From assembly GCF_008761635.1 (NCBI RefSeq), contig NZ_CP044344.1, forward strand, positions 2,480,001 to 2,544,000: DNA of 64,000 nt, given 5' to 3'. Made by a program: the position numbers and the translations under genes. Positions 48,707-57,752 of this stretch are shown here, in pieces; the first letter of the stretch is position 1, and the number at the start of each line of letters is the position of its first letter. The stretch is from Nocardioides cynanchi. GTDB lineage: Bacteria > Actinomycetota > Actinomycetes > Propionibacteriales > Nocardioidaceae. The notes below the pieces were generated by a model that ran no database searches, was not told the DNA's origin, and saw nothing but the letters and a program-made list of their open reading frames with translations.

Positions 48707-49435
48707 TCAGGCCTCGGTGGTGTCGCTCTCGTCAGAGGCGGCGGTGGCCTCGACCTCGGAGGACTCCTCGGCCTCGGCGGCAGCCGGGGCGTCGGTGGTC
48801 TCGTCGGCGGGGGCCTCGGTCACCTCGTCGGAGGAGGCGTCGGCCGACTCGGCAGCCGCAGCCTCCTCGGCGGCAGCCGGCGCGCCGGCTCCACCTGCGA
48901 GGTCAGTGGAGTCCTGTCCTTCCTCTGCCCGCTTCGCCTCGAGCGCGCCGGCGAGCCGGGCGACCTGGGCGAGGGGAGCGTTGAACAGGTAGACGGCCTG
49001 GCTGAGCGACGCGAGCATCGCGCCGGCCAGCTTGCCCAGCAGCACCTCACGCGACTCGAGGTCGGCCAGCTTGGCGACCTCGGCAGCGCCCAGGGGCTTG
49101 CCGTCCAGAACGCCACCCTTGATCACCAGGGTGGGGTTCGCCTTGGCAAAGTCACGCAGACCCTTGGCGGCCTCGACCACGTCGCCCTGGATGAAGGCGA
49201 TGGCGGTCGGCCCGGTCAACAGGTCGTCGAAGCCGTCGATCCCCGCGTCCTTCGCGGCGAGCTTGGCCAGCGTGTTCTTGACCACGGCGTAGTGAGCGTT
49301 CTCACCGAGCGAGCGCCGCAGTTCCTGCAGCTGCTTCACGGTGAGCCCGCGGTACTCGGTCAGCACCGCGCCCGCGGCACCGTTGAACGAGTCAACGATC
49401 TCCGCGACGGCGGCCTGCTTCTCTGCCCGCGCCAT
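48707..49435 (-). CDS. rplJ: Ribosomal protein uL10 with long acidic tail
   Basis: A 242-residue L10, the base of the ribosomal stalk that binds L12 dimers and 23S rRNA. The core ([48 protein letters not shown]) is normal and ends near residue 175. It is followed by about 65 residues rich in Ala, Glu, Asp, Ser and Thr. L10 is usually 165-180 residues, though some actinobacteria have tails. The ATG has AAGGAGA upstream. Transcription probably starts in the leader at 49.6 kb. Confidence 0.95.
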   Translation of the reverse strand: MARAEKQAAVAEIVDSFNGAAGAVLTEYRGLTVKQLQELRRSLGENAHYAVVKNTLAKLAAKDAGIDGFDDLLTGPTAIAFIQGDVVEAAKGLRDFAKANPTLVIKGGVLDGKPLGAAEVAKLADLESREVLLGKLAGAMLASLSQAVYLFNAPLAQVARLAGALEAKRAEEGQDSTDLAGGAGAPAAAEEAAAAESADASSDEVTEAPADETTDAPAAAEAEESSEVEATAASDESDTTEA

Positions 49436-49439
49436 GGGT

Positions 49440-49640
49440 CTCCTTCCGATGGACGAGACCGTGGCCGACAGGCCCGACATGACGAACGCCCCGGGCGCAG
49501 GCCCAGGGCGTGGATGCATCGACACTGCGATGCCGCTCTGTCTCCTGCGCGGGCCGTCCGCTTGCGCGGAACCTTCGACCGGACTGCGGTGCAGTCCGAC
49601 GACCAGCGGTCTCTGGTTACGCAGGGGACAGTACGGCGTA
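49440..49640 (-). promoter_or_regulatory. Putative L10 leader of rplJ-rplL
   Basis: The 440-base gap 49436-49875 separates divergent rplJ and the DnaB-like gene. Its rplJ-proximal half carries several stems on the minus strand: a hairpin with ACCAG/CTGGT arms, CGGACTGC/GCAGTCCG, GTTCCGCGC...GCGCAGG region, and the strong ACGCCC..GGGCGT hairpin at 49486-49511. This is the arrangement expected of the L10 autoregulatory leader. A possible -10, TACTGT, lies near 49.63 kb. The other half (to 49875) is relatively AT-rich and should hold the promoter of the opposite gene. Confidence 0.5.
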
Positions 49641-49875
49641 CCCGGCGGCGGCGCCAAATCCCGGAGGCGGGACGCCCGGGAGGGCGGCACGAGAAGATTT
49701 GACCAAAGTCAGCCTGACCGCCACCGATCGGACTGGTACGGTCATTCGAAGCAAGACGGGCCACCAGGCAACCCATGACGCGACATCATCAAATTGGGTC
49801 AGGTGGTCCAAGCCAGCCTTGACTTCTTTTGGAAGACCTTTACCAAGGTGCTGCGATCCGTGGTCCAATCGTGGC

Positions 49876-50874
49876 ATGGACTTCAAGTTGACGTCGATGG
49901 CTGCGGTGCTCGAGCGCGCCGACGGCCGCCTGCGCAGCCCCGAGGGCGGCGTACGACTCTGGCCGACCGGCTTCCCCCTGCTCGACGACGCCATCGGGGG
50001 CGGTCTCAGGTCCGGGACGCTCAACCTCCTCGGCGGGCCGCAGGGTCAGGGCAAGACGATGTTCGCCCTGCAGGCGGCCCGCGCCGCCGTCAAGACCGGT
50101 CGCTCCGCGGTGTTCTTCTCCTACGAGCTCGAGGCCGACTCGCTGGTCCAGCGGCTCGTGGCCATGGAAGCCGGCGAGATGGACCCCTACGAGGCGCCGA
50201 GCCTGACCAAGGTCCGCAGCATCTTCGAGGGCACCGACGGCGGAGCCGGCGGGCTGATCGAGCGGATGGCCACGACCACGTGTGGCACCGAGGCGCTGCT
50301 CCGTGTCAGTGAGTACGCCGACCGCCTGATCGTGCACCGCTCCACGGCGACCCACACCGACATCACCGAGATCAACGACACGGTGAAGAAGGTCATGGGC
50401 AACACCGGCGAGTCGCCGTTGATCGTCGTCGACTACCTCCAGAAGGTCGCGATGCCGCTGGCGGACCTCGACGAGGAGGACCGGATCACCCGGATCACCG
50501 AGCAGCTCAAGGACGTCGCGATCGAGTTCGACTGCCCGGTCTTCGCCGTCGCGGCGATGGACCACGAGGGACTCGAGCCCGGAGCCCGGATGCGCACCCG
50601 GCACATGCGCGGCTCGACCGCCCTGTCCTACGAGCCCGACGTCGTGCTGATCCTGGCCACGAAGTCCGACATCGTCGCCCGCCACCACCTGATGTACGGC
50701 GGTGCCAACGCCGAGCACTTCAAGGAGTGGTCGGTCCTCACCGTCGAGAAGAACCGCTCCGGCAGCGGCGGCGCCGAGCTGGAGTTCATGAAGCGCTTCG
50801 ACCAGGGCCGGTTCGACGTCAACGGCAAGGTCGTCACCGAGAAGCTGGTCGACGAGCGCGTGTACGTCGAATGA
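49876..50874 (+). CDS. DnaB-like helicase-domain ATPase without N-terminal domain
   Basis: A 332-residue RecA-fold ATPase matching only the C-terminal motor of replicative helicase DnaB. Walker A is GGPQGQGKT (53-61), the catalytic Glu is Glu84 in FSYELE (SLEMS in DnaB), and Walker B is LIVVDYLQK (182-190). The arginine-finger region is probably MRGSTALSYEPDVVLIL. DnaB's N-terminal ring and linker are absent. It lies on the opposite strand within the ribosomal-protein cluster, between rplA and rplJ. Function unknown: a phage-like or regulatory ATPase rather than the replicative helicase is likely. Confidence 0.78.
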   Translation: MDFKLTSMAAVLERADGRLRSPEGGVRLWPTGFPLLDDAIGGGLRSGTLNLLGGPQGQGKTMFALQAARAAVKTGRSAVFFSYELEADSLVQRLVAMEAGEMDPYEAPSLTKVRSIFEGTDGGAGGLIERMATTTCGTEALLRVSEYADRLIVHRSTATHTDITEINDTVKKVMGNTGESPLIVVDYLQKVAMPLADLDEEDRITRITEQLKDVAIEFDCPVFAVAAMDHEGLEPGARMRTRHMRGSTALSYEPDVVLILATKSDIVARHHLMYGGANAEHFKEWSVLTVEKNRSGSGGAELEFMKRFDQGRFDVNGKVVTEKLVDERVYVE

Positions 50875-50902
50875 CCCCTGGTCCACAGGGACTACAGACA
50901 GC

Positions 50903-50937
50903 AGAAGGCCCGGCCACCTGAGGTGGCCGGGTCTTCT
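50903..50937. terminator. Bidirectional terminator between DnaB-like gene and rplA
   Basis: AGAAG-CCCGGCCACC pairs with GGTGGCCGGG-CTTCT around a short loop, with only a single mismatch. It lies 28 bases after the helicase-like stop and 20 bases after the rplA stop on the other strand, so it can serve both. Confidence 0.85.
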
Positions 50938-50956
50938 CGCGTCGGTGCGGGTGGTG

Positions 50957-51670
50957 TCAGCTCTCGTCCGCGGCCGCGACGTTGCGGGTGCGGTTGGGGT
51001 CGACCGGGACACCGGGGCCCATGGTCGTGGAGACGGTCACCTTGCGCAGGTAGCGGCCCTTGGAGCTGCTCGGCTTGAGCCGCAGCACCTCCTCCAGCGC
51101 CGCCGCGTAGTTCTCCGCGAGCTGGGTCTCGGAGAACGACGCCTTGCCGATGATGAAGTGCAGGTTGGCGTGCCGGTCGACGCGGAACTCGATCTTCCCG
51201 CCCTTGATGTCCGAGACCGCCTTGGCGACGTCGGCCGTCACGGTGCCGGTCTTCGGGTTGGGCATCAGGCCGCGGGGGCCGAGCACCCGGCCGAGCCGGC
51301 CGACCTTGCCCATCATGTCCGGGGTCGCGACGACGGCGTCGAAGTCGAGCCAGCCGCCGTTCACCTTCTCGATCAGCTCGTCGCCGCCGACGACGTCCGC
51401 TCCGGCCTCACGCGCCGCGTCCGCCTTCTCGGCGTTGGCGAAGACCAGGACGCGGGCGGTCTTGCCGGTGCCGTGCGGCAGGTTGACGGTGCCGCGGACC
51501 ATCTGGTCGGCCTTGCGGGGGTCGACCCCGAGGCGCATCACGACGTCGACGGTCTCGTCGAACTTCTTCTTGCTGGCGTCCTTGGCGATCTTGATCGCGG
51601 TGAGCGGGCTGTAGAGCTCGTCGCGGTCGAAGGTCTCTTCGGCGGCCCGGTAGGTCTTGCTGCGCTGCAT
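50957..51670 (-). CDS. rplA: Ribosomal protein uL1
   Basis: A 237-residue L1 of the large-subunit L1 stalk, involved in tRNA release. Family blocks are [39 protein letters not shown] and [16 protein letters not shown], the L1 signature. It follows rplK by 139 bases, a gap that holds the GGTGGTC palindromes. L1 usually represses its own operon by binding mRNA; the site was not identified. Confidence 0.97.
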   Translation of the reverse strand: MQRSKTYRAAEETFDRDELYSPLTAIKIAKDASKKKFDETVDVVMRLGVDPRKADQMVRGTVNLPHGTGKTARVLVFANAEKADAAREAGADVVGGDELIEKVNGGWLDFDAVVATPDMMGKVGRLGRVLGPRGLMPNPKTGTVTADVAKAVSDIKGGKIEFRVDRHANLHFIIGKASFSETQLAENYAAALEEVLRLKPSSSKGRYLRKVTVSTTMGPGVPVDPNRTRNVAAADES

Positions 51671-51742
51671 GGATTTTCACCTTCTGTGAATGTGGTCGTC
51701 GGGCCAGCGCGGCCCTGCCACGGATTTCTTGGTACGGCGTAC

Positions 51743-51800
51743 GTGGTCTCGACGTCGCTCGACCACCGCCGGTGGGTGGTCGCGACCTGGCGCGACCACC
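51743..51800. repeat. Two GGTGGTC...GACCACC palindromes between rplK and rplA
   Basis: The first copy has GTGGTC (51743-51748) and GACCAC (51761-51766) arms. The second has perfect 10-base arms GGTGGTCGCG (51775-51784) and CGCGACCACC (51791-51800). They belong to the same palindrome family as 53710-53723 and 55058-55083. Confidence 0.75.
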
Positions 51801-51809
51801 GAGGTGGCG

Positions 51810-52238
51810 TCAGTCGGTGCGGACGCCCATCGAGCGGGCGGTGCCCTCCACGATCTTCATCGCGGCCTCGATGTCGTTGGCGTTGAGGTCGGGCAGCTTG
51901 GTCGTGGCGATCTCACGGACCTGGTCCTTGGTGAGCCGACCGACCTTCTCCTTGTGCGGGACGCCCGAACCCTTCTGCAGGCCCGCGGCCTTCTTGATCA
52001 GCTCGGCCGCCGGCGGCGTCTTGGTGATGAACGTGAAGGAGCGGTCCTCGTAGATCGTGATCTCGACGGGGATCACGTTGCCGCGCATGGACTCGGTCTG
52101 CGCGTTGTAGGCCTTGCAGAAGTCCATGATGTTCACGCCGTGCGGACCGAGGGCGGTACCGACCGGAGGTGCCGGCGTCGCGGCACCCGCCTGGAGCTGC
52201 ACCTTGACCAGTGCGGCGATCTTCTTCTTGGGAGGCAT
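51810..52238 (-). CDS. rplK: Ribosomal protein uL11
   Basis: A 142-residue L11 of the GTPase-associated centre. Conserved blocks: [40 protein letters not shown] (thiostrepton-loop region with the usual prolines), and a C-terminal rRNA-binding domain ending [10 protein letters not shown]. It is required for stringent response activation via RelA. Lies between nusG and rplA as in other actinobacteria. Confidence 0.97.
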   Translation of the reverse strand: MPPKKKIAALVKVQLQAGAATPAPPVGTALGPHGVNIMDFCKAYNAQTESMRGNVIPVEITIYEDRSFTFITKTPPAAELIKKAAGLQKGSGVPHKEKVGRLTKDQVREIATTKLPDLNANDIEAAMKIVEGTARSMGVRTD

Positions 52239-52345
52239 TGCTTGTCTTCTCTCTGTCTTGTGGTCTTCGCGGGGCCGGAGCCCCTGCCACTGTTGCTGTT
52301 TCTCTACTCAGCCTTCTCGACCGGAGCGGGCTCCGGCCGAAGGGC

Positions 52346-53236
52346 TCAGACCTTCTGGATCTGGCTGAAGCTCAGCTCGACGGGGGTCTCCCGGCCGAAG
52401 ATCTCCACCAGTGCCTTGACCCGCTGGGCCTCGGCGTTGATCTCGGTGATCGTCGCGTGCAGCGTGGCGAACGGCCCGTCGACCACCATCACCGAGTCGG
52501 ACTCGGCGAAGTCGATGACCTCGACGGTCTTCTTGGTGGTGGTCGCACTGCCGGGCGCGCCGCCGCCGGCCGGCGTCTCGGCCCGGGCGGCCACAGCGGC
52601 CGGGGCCAGCATGTTCTCGACCTCGGCCATGCTCAGCGGCACCGGCTGGTGGGCCTGACCGACGAAGCCGGTCACCGACGGCGTGTGGCGTACGGCGGCC
52701 CACGACTCGTCGGTGAGGTCCATCCGGACCAGGACGTAGCCCGGGAGCACGGTGCGCTTGACCATCTTGCGCTGGCCGTTCTTGATCTCGGCGACCTCTT
52801 CGGTGGGGACCACGATCTCGTGGATGTAGTCCTCCATGTTCAACGAGACGATGCGGTTCTCGAGGTTGGAGCGGACGCGGTTCTCCATGCCGTAGTAGGT
52901 GTGGACGACGTACCACTCGCCGGGCTTGGCCCACAGCTCGCGGCGGAACTCCTCCAGCGGGTCGTCCTCGGCCGGCTCGGCCTCGTCGACGTCCTCGTCG
53001 GCGGGCTCCTCGGCCGGCTCGGCGACCGCGTCGTCGGCGATCTCGTCGGAGGCGTCCACCGTGGCAGCCTCGACGGGAGCGTCCTCGTCGGTCTCGAGAG
53101 CGTCCTCGGGCTCACCCGGGTCGGTGCTCTCGACCGGGTCCTCGAGGGTGTCCTCGACCGGCGCCGGAGACTCCTCCGCAGGGGTCTCCTGCTCGGGGTC
53201 CTGCGCGATGTCCTGCTCGATGTCGGGGTGCGACAC
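52346..53236 (-). CDS. nusG: Transcription elongation/antitermination factor NusG
   Basis: A 296-residue NusG with a GTG start preceded by GGAG. The NGN domain ([20 protein letters not shown] ... [20 protein letters not shown]) and C-terminal KOW domain ([20 protein letters not shown] ... [11 protein letters not shown]) are complete. An acidic extension of about 95 residues precedes the NGN domain; such tails are usual in actinobacterial NusG. NusG binds RNA polymerase and links it to Rho or the ribosome. It follows secE by 14 bases. Confidence 0.96.
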   Translation of the reverse strand: MSHPDIEQDIAQDPEQETPAEESPAPVEDTLEDPVESTDPGEPEDALETDEDAPVEAATVDASDEIADDAVAEPAEEPADEDVDEAEPAEDDPLEEFRRELWAKPGEWYVVHTYYGMENRVRSNLENRIVSLNMEDYIHEIVVPTEEVAEIKNGQRKMVKRTVLPGYVLVRMDLTDESWAAVRHTPSVTGFVGQAHQPVPLSMAEVENMLAPAAVAARAETPAGGGAPGSATTTKKTVEVIDFAESDSVMVVDGPFATLHATITEINAEAQRVKALVEIFGRETPVELSFSQIQKV

Positions 53237-53250
53237 GTCTACTCCATACC

Positions 53251-53496
53251 TCAGCTCTGGGACTTGCCGTTGAACAGCCAGAAGATCAGCTTGCCGATGC
53301 CCAGGTCGAGCCCGGCCACCAACGCCATCATGAAGATCACGAAGGCCATCACCACGAAGAAGTAGGTGACCAGCTGCTGCTGGGTCGGCCACACCACCTT
53401 GCGGAGCTCGGCGACGACCTGGCGGTAGAACAGGACCGGGCCCGTGCGCTCGGCACGCCGGTCGTCTCGCGACCGAACTGCATTGCCTCCCGACAC
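53251..53496 (-). CDS. secE: Preprotein translocase subunit SecE
   Basis: An 81-residue protein with the SecE signature [20 protein letters not shown] followed by a single membrane helix ([20 protein letters not shown]). It clamps SecY in the Sec translocon. The start is GTG at 53496. It lies between tRNA-Trp and nusG, the order known from other actinobacteria. Confidence 0.93.
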   Translation of the reverse strand: MSGGNAVRSRDDRRAERTGPVLFYRQVVAELRKVVWPTQQQLVTYFFVVMAFVIFMMALVAGLDLGIGKLIFWLFNGKSQS

Positions 53497-53580
53497 GTGG
53501 ACCCCTTCTTCCGGTTCTCGGCTGCCGACCCGGATGGCCGGCCATGCGTTGCTGACTGTTGTTGATGCTGTCGTGCTTTG

Positions 53581-53653
53581 CAGGGCACGAGGGACTTGAA
53601 CCCCCAACCTTCGGTTTTGGAGACCGATGCTCTGCCAGTTGAGCTAGTGCCCT
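53581..53653 (-). tRNA. tRNA-Trp (anticodon CCA)
   Basis: A 73-nt cloverleaf. Acceptor arms AGGGCAC and GTGCCCT pair fully, the D-arm reads GCTCAACTGGCAGAGC, the anticodon loop CTCCAAA gives CCA, and the T-arm is GGGGGTTCAAGTCCC. No 3' CCA is encoded. It lies just upstream of secE on the same strand. Confidence 0.95.
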
Positions 53654-53709
53654 CCGATCCTCCCGAGCAGGACCACACCCACGCGTGGGCATGGCAAAGC
53701 ATGTGGGAA

Positions 53710-53723
53710 GACCACCGGTGGTC
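53710..53723. repeat. Perfect palindrome of the GGTGGTC family
   Basis: GACCACCGGTGGTC is a perfect 14-base palindrome in the gap between tRNA-Trp and aspC, and is followed by GAG as in other copies of the family. Confidence 0.7.
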
Positions 53724-53820
53724 GAGTCTACGGGCAGGACCGAGGGTGCGTCCAAACGCCCGCTCGCCGACGTCGCCACCGCTTCGGGCGGAGCCCGGCG
53801 ACGGCCCTACGATGGGCTGC

Positions 53821-55053
53821 ATGAGCGAGGCCACCACCGACCGCACCACCACCAGCCCGCGCAGCCGCAGGATCTCCCGGCGGGTCGCGGCGATCGCGGA
53901 GTCGGCGACGCTCAAGGTCGACGCCCGGGCCAAGGCCCTCAAGGCCGAGGGCCGGCCGGTGATCGGCTTCGGCGCCGGCGAGCCCGACTTCCCGACGCCG
54001 GACTACGTCGTCGAGGCGGCCGTCGAGGCCTGCCGCGACCCGAAGAACCACCGCTACACCCCCGCCGGCGGCCTGCCCGAGCTGCGGCAGGCGATCGCCG
54101 ACAAGACCCTGCGTGACAGCGGCTACCGCGTGGAGGCCGCGCAGGTGGTGGTCACCAACGGTGGCAAGCAGGCGATCTACGAGGCCTTCGCCACGATGCT
54201 CGACCCGGGCGACGAGGTGATCGTCCCCGCGCCGTACTGGACGACGTACCCCGAGGCGATCCAGCTCGCCGGCGGCGTCGCCGTGCCGGTGCTGGCCGAC
54301 GAGACCCAGGAGTACAAGGTCACCGTCGCGCAGCTCGAGGCCGCGCGGACCGACCGCACCAAGATGCTGCTGTTCGTCTCCCCGTCCAACCCGACCGGGG
54401 CCGTCTACACCGCAGACGAGGTCCGGGCGATCGGCGCCTGGGTCGCCGAGCACGAGCTGTGGGTGCTCACCGACGAGATCTACGAGCACCTGGTCTACGA
54501 CGACCTGGAGACCGGATCGCTCCCGGTGCTGTGCCCCGAGCTGGCCGACAGCTGCGTGGTGGTGAACGGCGTCGCCAAGACCTACGCCATGACCGGCTGG
54601 CGCGTGGGCTGGCTGATCGCCCCGCGCGACCTCGCCGCCGCCGCCACCAACCTCCAGTCCCACGCGACCTCCAACGTCTCCAACGTCGCCCAGCGGGCCG
54701 CCCTGGCAGCCGTGACGGGTGACCTGTCCGCGGTCCACGAGATGAAGCGCGCCTTCGACCGCCGCCGCCGCACGATCGTGTCGATGCTCAACGAGATCGA
54801 CGGCGTGGTCTGCCCGATGCCCGAGGGCGCGTTCTACGCCTACCCGTCGGTGAAGGGCCTGCTCGGGAGGGCTTACGACGGCCGCGTCGTCGAGAGCTCG
54901 GCGGACCTCGCCGAGCTGATCCTCGAGCAGGCCGAGGTCGCGGTGGTCCCAGGTGAGGCGTTCGGCTCGCCGGGCTACCTGCGGCTCTCCTACGCCCTCG
55001 GTGACGACGACCTGGTCGAGGGCATCACGCGACTCCAGAAGCTCTTCGCCTGA
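53821..55053 (+). CDS. aspC: Aspartate aminotransferase (class I, Ib-type)
   Basis: A 410-residue PLP aminotransferase. Typical are [38 protein letters not shown] with the conserved Asn, [13 protein letters not shown], and [16 protein letters not shown] with the Schiff-base Lys. The sequence is like actinobacterial AspC, interconverting aspartate and oxaloacetate; prephenate aminotransferase activity is possible in this subgroup. Lies opposite to the secE-nusG operon, with tRNA-Trp upstream. Confidence 0.9.
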   Translation: MSEATTDRTTTSPRSRRISRRVAAIAESATLKVDARAKALKAEGRPVIGFGAGEPDFPTPDYVVEAAVEACRDPKNHRYTPAGGLPELRQAIADKTLRDSGYRVEAAQVVVTNGGKQAIYEAFATMLDPGDEVIVPAPYWTTYPEAIQLAGGVAVPVLADETQEYKVTVAQLEAARTDRTKMLLFVSPSNPTGAVYTADEVRAIGAWVAEHELWVLTDEIYEHLVYDDLETGSLPVLCPELADSCVVVNGVAKTYAMTGWRVGWLIAPRDLAAAATNLQSHATSNVSNVAQRAALAAVTGDLSAVHEMKRAFDRRRRTIVSMLNEIDGVVCPMPEGAFYAYPSVKGLLGRAYDGRVVESSADLAELILEQAEVAVVPGEAFGSPGYLRLSYALGDDDLVEGITRLQKLFA

Positions 55054-55054
55054 G

Positions 55055-56149
55055 GTGGGTGGTCTCGACTCCGCTCGACCACCGAACCGGGGCCGGCCAC
55101 CGAGCGGGGAGCCGCGCGACGTCCGGACCCTGCCCAAGGCCCACCTCCACCTGCACTTCACCGGGTCGATGCGGCACGCGACCCTGCTCGAGCTGGCCGA
55201 GCGCGACGGCATCGTGCTGCCCGACTCGTTGGTGACCGAGTGGCCGCCGGAGCTGTCGGCTGCCGACGAGAAGGGCTGGTTCCGCTTCCAGCGGCTCTAC
55301 GACGTCGCCCGGTCGGTGCTGCGTACCGAGGACGACGTACGCCGGCTCGTGGTCGAGGCCGCCGAGGACGACGTCCGTGACGGGGGACGCTGGCTCGAGA
55401 TCCAGGTCGACCCCTCGGGGTACGCCGCGCGGTTCGGGGGGATCACCGCCTTCACCGACCTGGTCCTCGACGCCGTCCGCGAGGCGTCGGCCGTCACCGG
55501 GATCGGCATGGCCGTGGTGATCGCGGCCAACCGGACGAGGCACCCGCTGGACGCGCGCACCCTGGCCCGGCTCGCCGCGCAGTACGTCGGCCGCGGGGTC
55601 GTCGGCTTCGGCCTGTCCAACGACGAACGGCGCGGGTCCACCACCGACTTCGCACCGGCCTTCCGGATCGCCGAGCGCGCGGGGCTGATGCTCGTGCCGC
55701 ACGGCGGCGAGCTGGTCGGGCCGTCGTCCGTGCGCACCTGCCTCGACGACCTCCATGCCGACCGTCTCGGTCACGGGGTCCGTTCGGTCGAGGACCCCGA
55801 CCTGCTGGCCCGGCTCGTGGACGCCGACGTCGCCCTGGAGATCTGCCCGGTGTCCAACGTCGCCCTGGGCGTCTACTCCGACCTCACCTCGGTCCCCCTC
55901 CCCGCACTGCTGGCTGCGGGCGCCACCGTCGCGCTGGGCGCCGACGACCCGTTGCTCTTCGGGTCCCGGCTGGCCGCGCAGTACGCCACGATGCGCGCCG
56001 CCCACGACCTGAGCGACGCCACCCTGGCCGACCTGGCCCGGATGTCGATCCGGGCGTCGCAGGCCCCGGAGCCGCTGCGGGACGACTGGTTGGCCGAGGT
56101 CGACGACTGGCTGTCGGCCGCTCCGACATCTGCCACGATGTCGCCATGA
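55055..56149 (+). CDS. add: Adenosine deaminase family protein
   Basis: A metal-dependent deaminase. Zinc ligands start with the HLHLH box in LPKAHLHLHFTGS; later come VPHGGELVG (His and Glu), RLGHGVRS, and GADDP (final Asp). It should convert adenosine to inosine in purine salvage. The start is a problem: the only in-frame start codon before the metal motif is the GTG at 55055, and the next bases are a GGTGGTC palindrome, so the first 20 residues may be non-native. A GGGGA lies about 20 bases before the conserved part with no start codon at the right distance. Confidence 0.82.
   Translation: MGGLDSARPPNRGRPPSGEPRDVRTLPKAHLHLHFTGSMRHATLLELAERDGIVLPDSLVTEWPPELSAADEKGWFRFQRLYDVARSVLRTEDDVRRLVVEAAEDDVRDGGRWLEIQVDPSGYAARFGGITAFTDLVLDAVREASAVTGIGMAVVIAANRTRHPLDARTLARLAAQYVGRGVVGFGLSNDERRGSTTDFAPAFRIAERAGLMLVPHGGELVGPSSVRTCLDDLHADRLGHGVRSVEDPDLLARLVDADVALEICPVSNVALGVYSDLTSVPLPALLAAGATVALGADDPLLFGSRLAAQYATMRAAHDLSDATLADLARMSIRASQAPEPLRDDWLAEVDDWLSAAPTSATMSP
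55058..55083. repeat. GGTGGTC palindrome overlapping the start of add
   Basis: GGTGGTC (55058-55064) and GACCACC (55077-55083) are arms around a TCGAC-rich centre. It lies just after the aspC stop and inside the apparent N-terminal codons of add. Confidence 0.7.
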
Positions 56150-56729
56150 GCGACGAGGACCTGCCGCCCACGCACCGACCGTGGGGCGACGGCAGCGACC
56201 CCGCGAACGACGCGTCGCACCAGCCGCCGACGCCGCCCCCACCACCTCCACCCCCGCCCACCTCGCAGCAGGGGGCCCCCTTCGCACCACCGCCCAACCC
56301 CTACCCGCAGCCGGGCTCGTTCGACCAGTACGCCGCTCCCAACCCCTACGGCGCCTCGCCGTACGGCGGGTATCCCGGGGGGCCGGGATACCGGAGCACC
56401 CGTCGGCGAACACCGGCCTGGTCCTCGGCATCATCGGGCTGGTCGGGGTGCTGCTCTGCGGCGGGCTGACCCTGGTGCTCTCACCGTTCGCATGGGTGAT
56501 CAGCGGCCGCGCGCTGCGCGAGATCGACGCCTCGCCGGATCGCTACAGCGGCCGCGAGAAGGCCAGTGCTGCCCGGATCATGGGCATCATCGGCACCGCC
56601 CTGCTGGTCCTGGGGGTGATCGCGCTCGTGGCGATCCTGGCGCTGGTGGTGGCAGTCGCGCCCACCGGCAGCGACAACGGGCCCACGCCGGTGCACGTGC
56701 GGGTGCACCACCGGGGCGTCAGCTCATAG
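56146..56729 (+). pseudogene. DUF4190-like membrane protein split by a frameshift
   Basis: Two frames join into one credible protein. The first (from ATG 56146) is a proline-rich head: MSDEDLPPTHRPWGDG, a long proline run, YPQPGSFDQYAAPNPYGASP. The second (to the stop at 56729) has PSANTGLVLGIIGLVGVLLC and a second membrane segment (IMGIIGTALLVLGVIALVAI), with SGRALREIDASPDRYSGREK between, the pattern of DUF4190 proteins. The frames meet at a run of six G (56377-56382); a seventh G, or a -1 slip there, restores one 193-residue protein. It may be a sequencing error, a real mutation or programmed frameshifting. It overlaps the end of murB by six bases. Confidence 0.7.
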
Positions 56730-57752
56730 CTCACAGCCGACCAGCACCGGCTCGTTGACCAGCCGGATCGCGAACCGGGCCTCGACACCGTCGCGGATCT
56801 CGCGGGCCAGGGCCAGCAGGTCCGCCGAGGTGGCGTCGCCGCGGTTGGTGAGTGCCAGCGTGTGCTTCGTCGACACGCGGGCCGGGCCTCGTCCGTATCC
56901 CTTGGCGAAGCCGGCGTGCTCGATCAGCCAGGCCGCACTGGTCTTCACCGAGCCGTCGGGCTGCGGCCAGGCGGGCGCGCCGTCGGGCACCCGGTCGGCG
57001 GCGACCACCGGGTTGGTGAAGAACGAGCCGGCGCTCCAGGTGTCGTGGTCGGCCGGGTCGAGCACCATGCCCTTGCCGGCACGCAGCCCCAGCACCGTAC
57101 GACGTACGTCGTGCAGCGGCGCGCGCGTGCCCGGCTCGACGCCGAGGCTGGCGGCGAGCTCGGCGTAGGTCACGGGGGTACCCAGCGTGCCCTGCCGGAG
57201 CTGGAAGGTGACCTCGACGACGACGTGCCGGCCGGGGTCGGCCTTGAAGCGGCTGGTGCGGTAGCCGAAGCCGCAGTCGGCCGCCGCGAACGTCCGGAAG
57301 CCCCGGAGCCTGCGGTCCCAGACCCGGACCGACGCGATGGTCTGGGCGACCTCCTGGCCGTAGGCGCCGACGTTCTGGATCGGGGTTGCGCCGACCGAGC
57401 CGGGGATCCCCGAGAGCGCCTCGAGACCGAGCCAGCCGCGCTCGACCGCCGTGGCGACGAAGGCGTCCCAGCTCTCTCCCGCGGCGACGGTGACCACGGC
57501 CCCACCGCAGGTGGGTTCGTCGTCGGTGACATCGGATGCGATGCCCGTGGTGGCGACCTCGACCACCGTGCCGGCGAAGCCCTCGTCGGCCACCAGGAGG
57601 TTGCTGCCGCCGGCCAGGACCAGGACCGGCTCCGCGGCCTCGTCGGCACGGCGTACGGCGTCGACGAGCTCGGCCTCGGTGGTCGCCCGCACCCAGGACC
57701 GGGCGGGGCCGCCCACCCGCAGGGTGGTGTGGTCGGCGAGCCGCTCAGGCAC
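56724..57752 (-). CDS. murB: UDP-N-acetylenolpyruvoylglucosamine reductase
   Basis: A 342-residue flavoenzyme of peptidoglycan precursor synthesis (type I MurB). FAD-binding is shown by LVLAGGSNLLVADEGFAGTV and LSGIPGSVGATPIQNVGAYG. The catalytic Ser is in SAGSFFTNPV, and the C-terminal NEPVLVG supplies the catalytic Glu. It overlaps the preceding MaoC gene by eight bases, so it is expressed with the hydratase pair. Confidence 0.95.
   Translation of the reverse strand: MPERLADHTTLRVGGPARSWVRATTEAELVDAVRRADEAAEPVLVLAGGSNLLVADEGFAGTVVEVATTGIASDVTDDEPTCGGAVVTVAAGESWDAFVATAVERGWLGLEALSGIPGSVGATPIQNVGAYGQEVAQTIASVRVWDRRLRGFRTFAAADCGFGYRTSRFKADPGRHVVVEVTFQLRQGTLGTPVTYAELAASLGVEPGTRAPLHDVRRTVLGLRAGKGMVLDPADHDTWSAGSFFTNPVVAADRVPDGAPAWPQPDGSVKTSAAWLIEHAGFAKGYGRGPARVSTKHTLALTNRGDATSADLLALAREIRDGVEARFAIRLVNEPVLVGCEL

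Noticed and set aside
49360..49776. Protein-coding frames in the rplJ-helicase gap
   Set aside because: They have no ribosome-binding site or recognisable domain and overlap the structured leader of rplJ.
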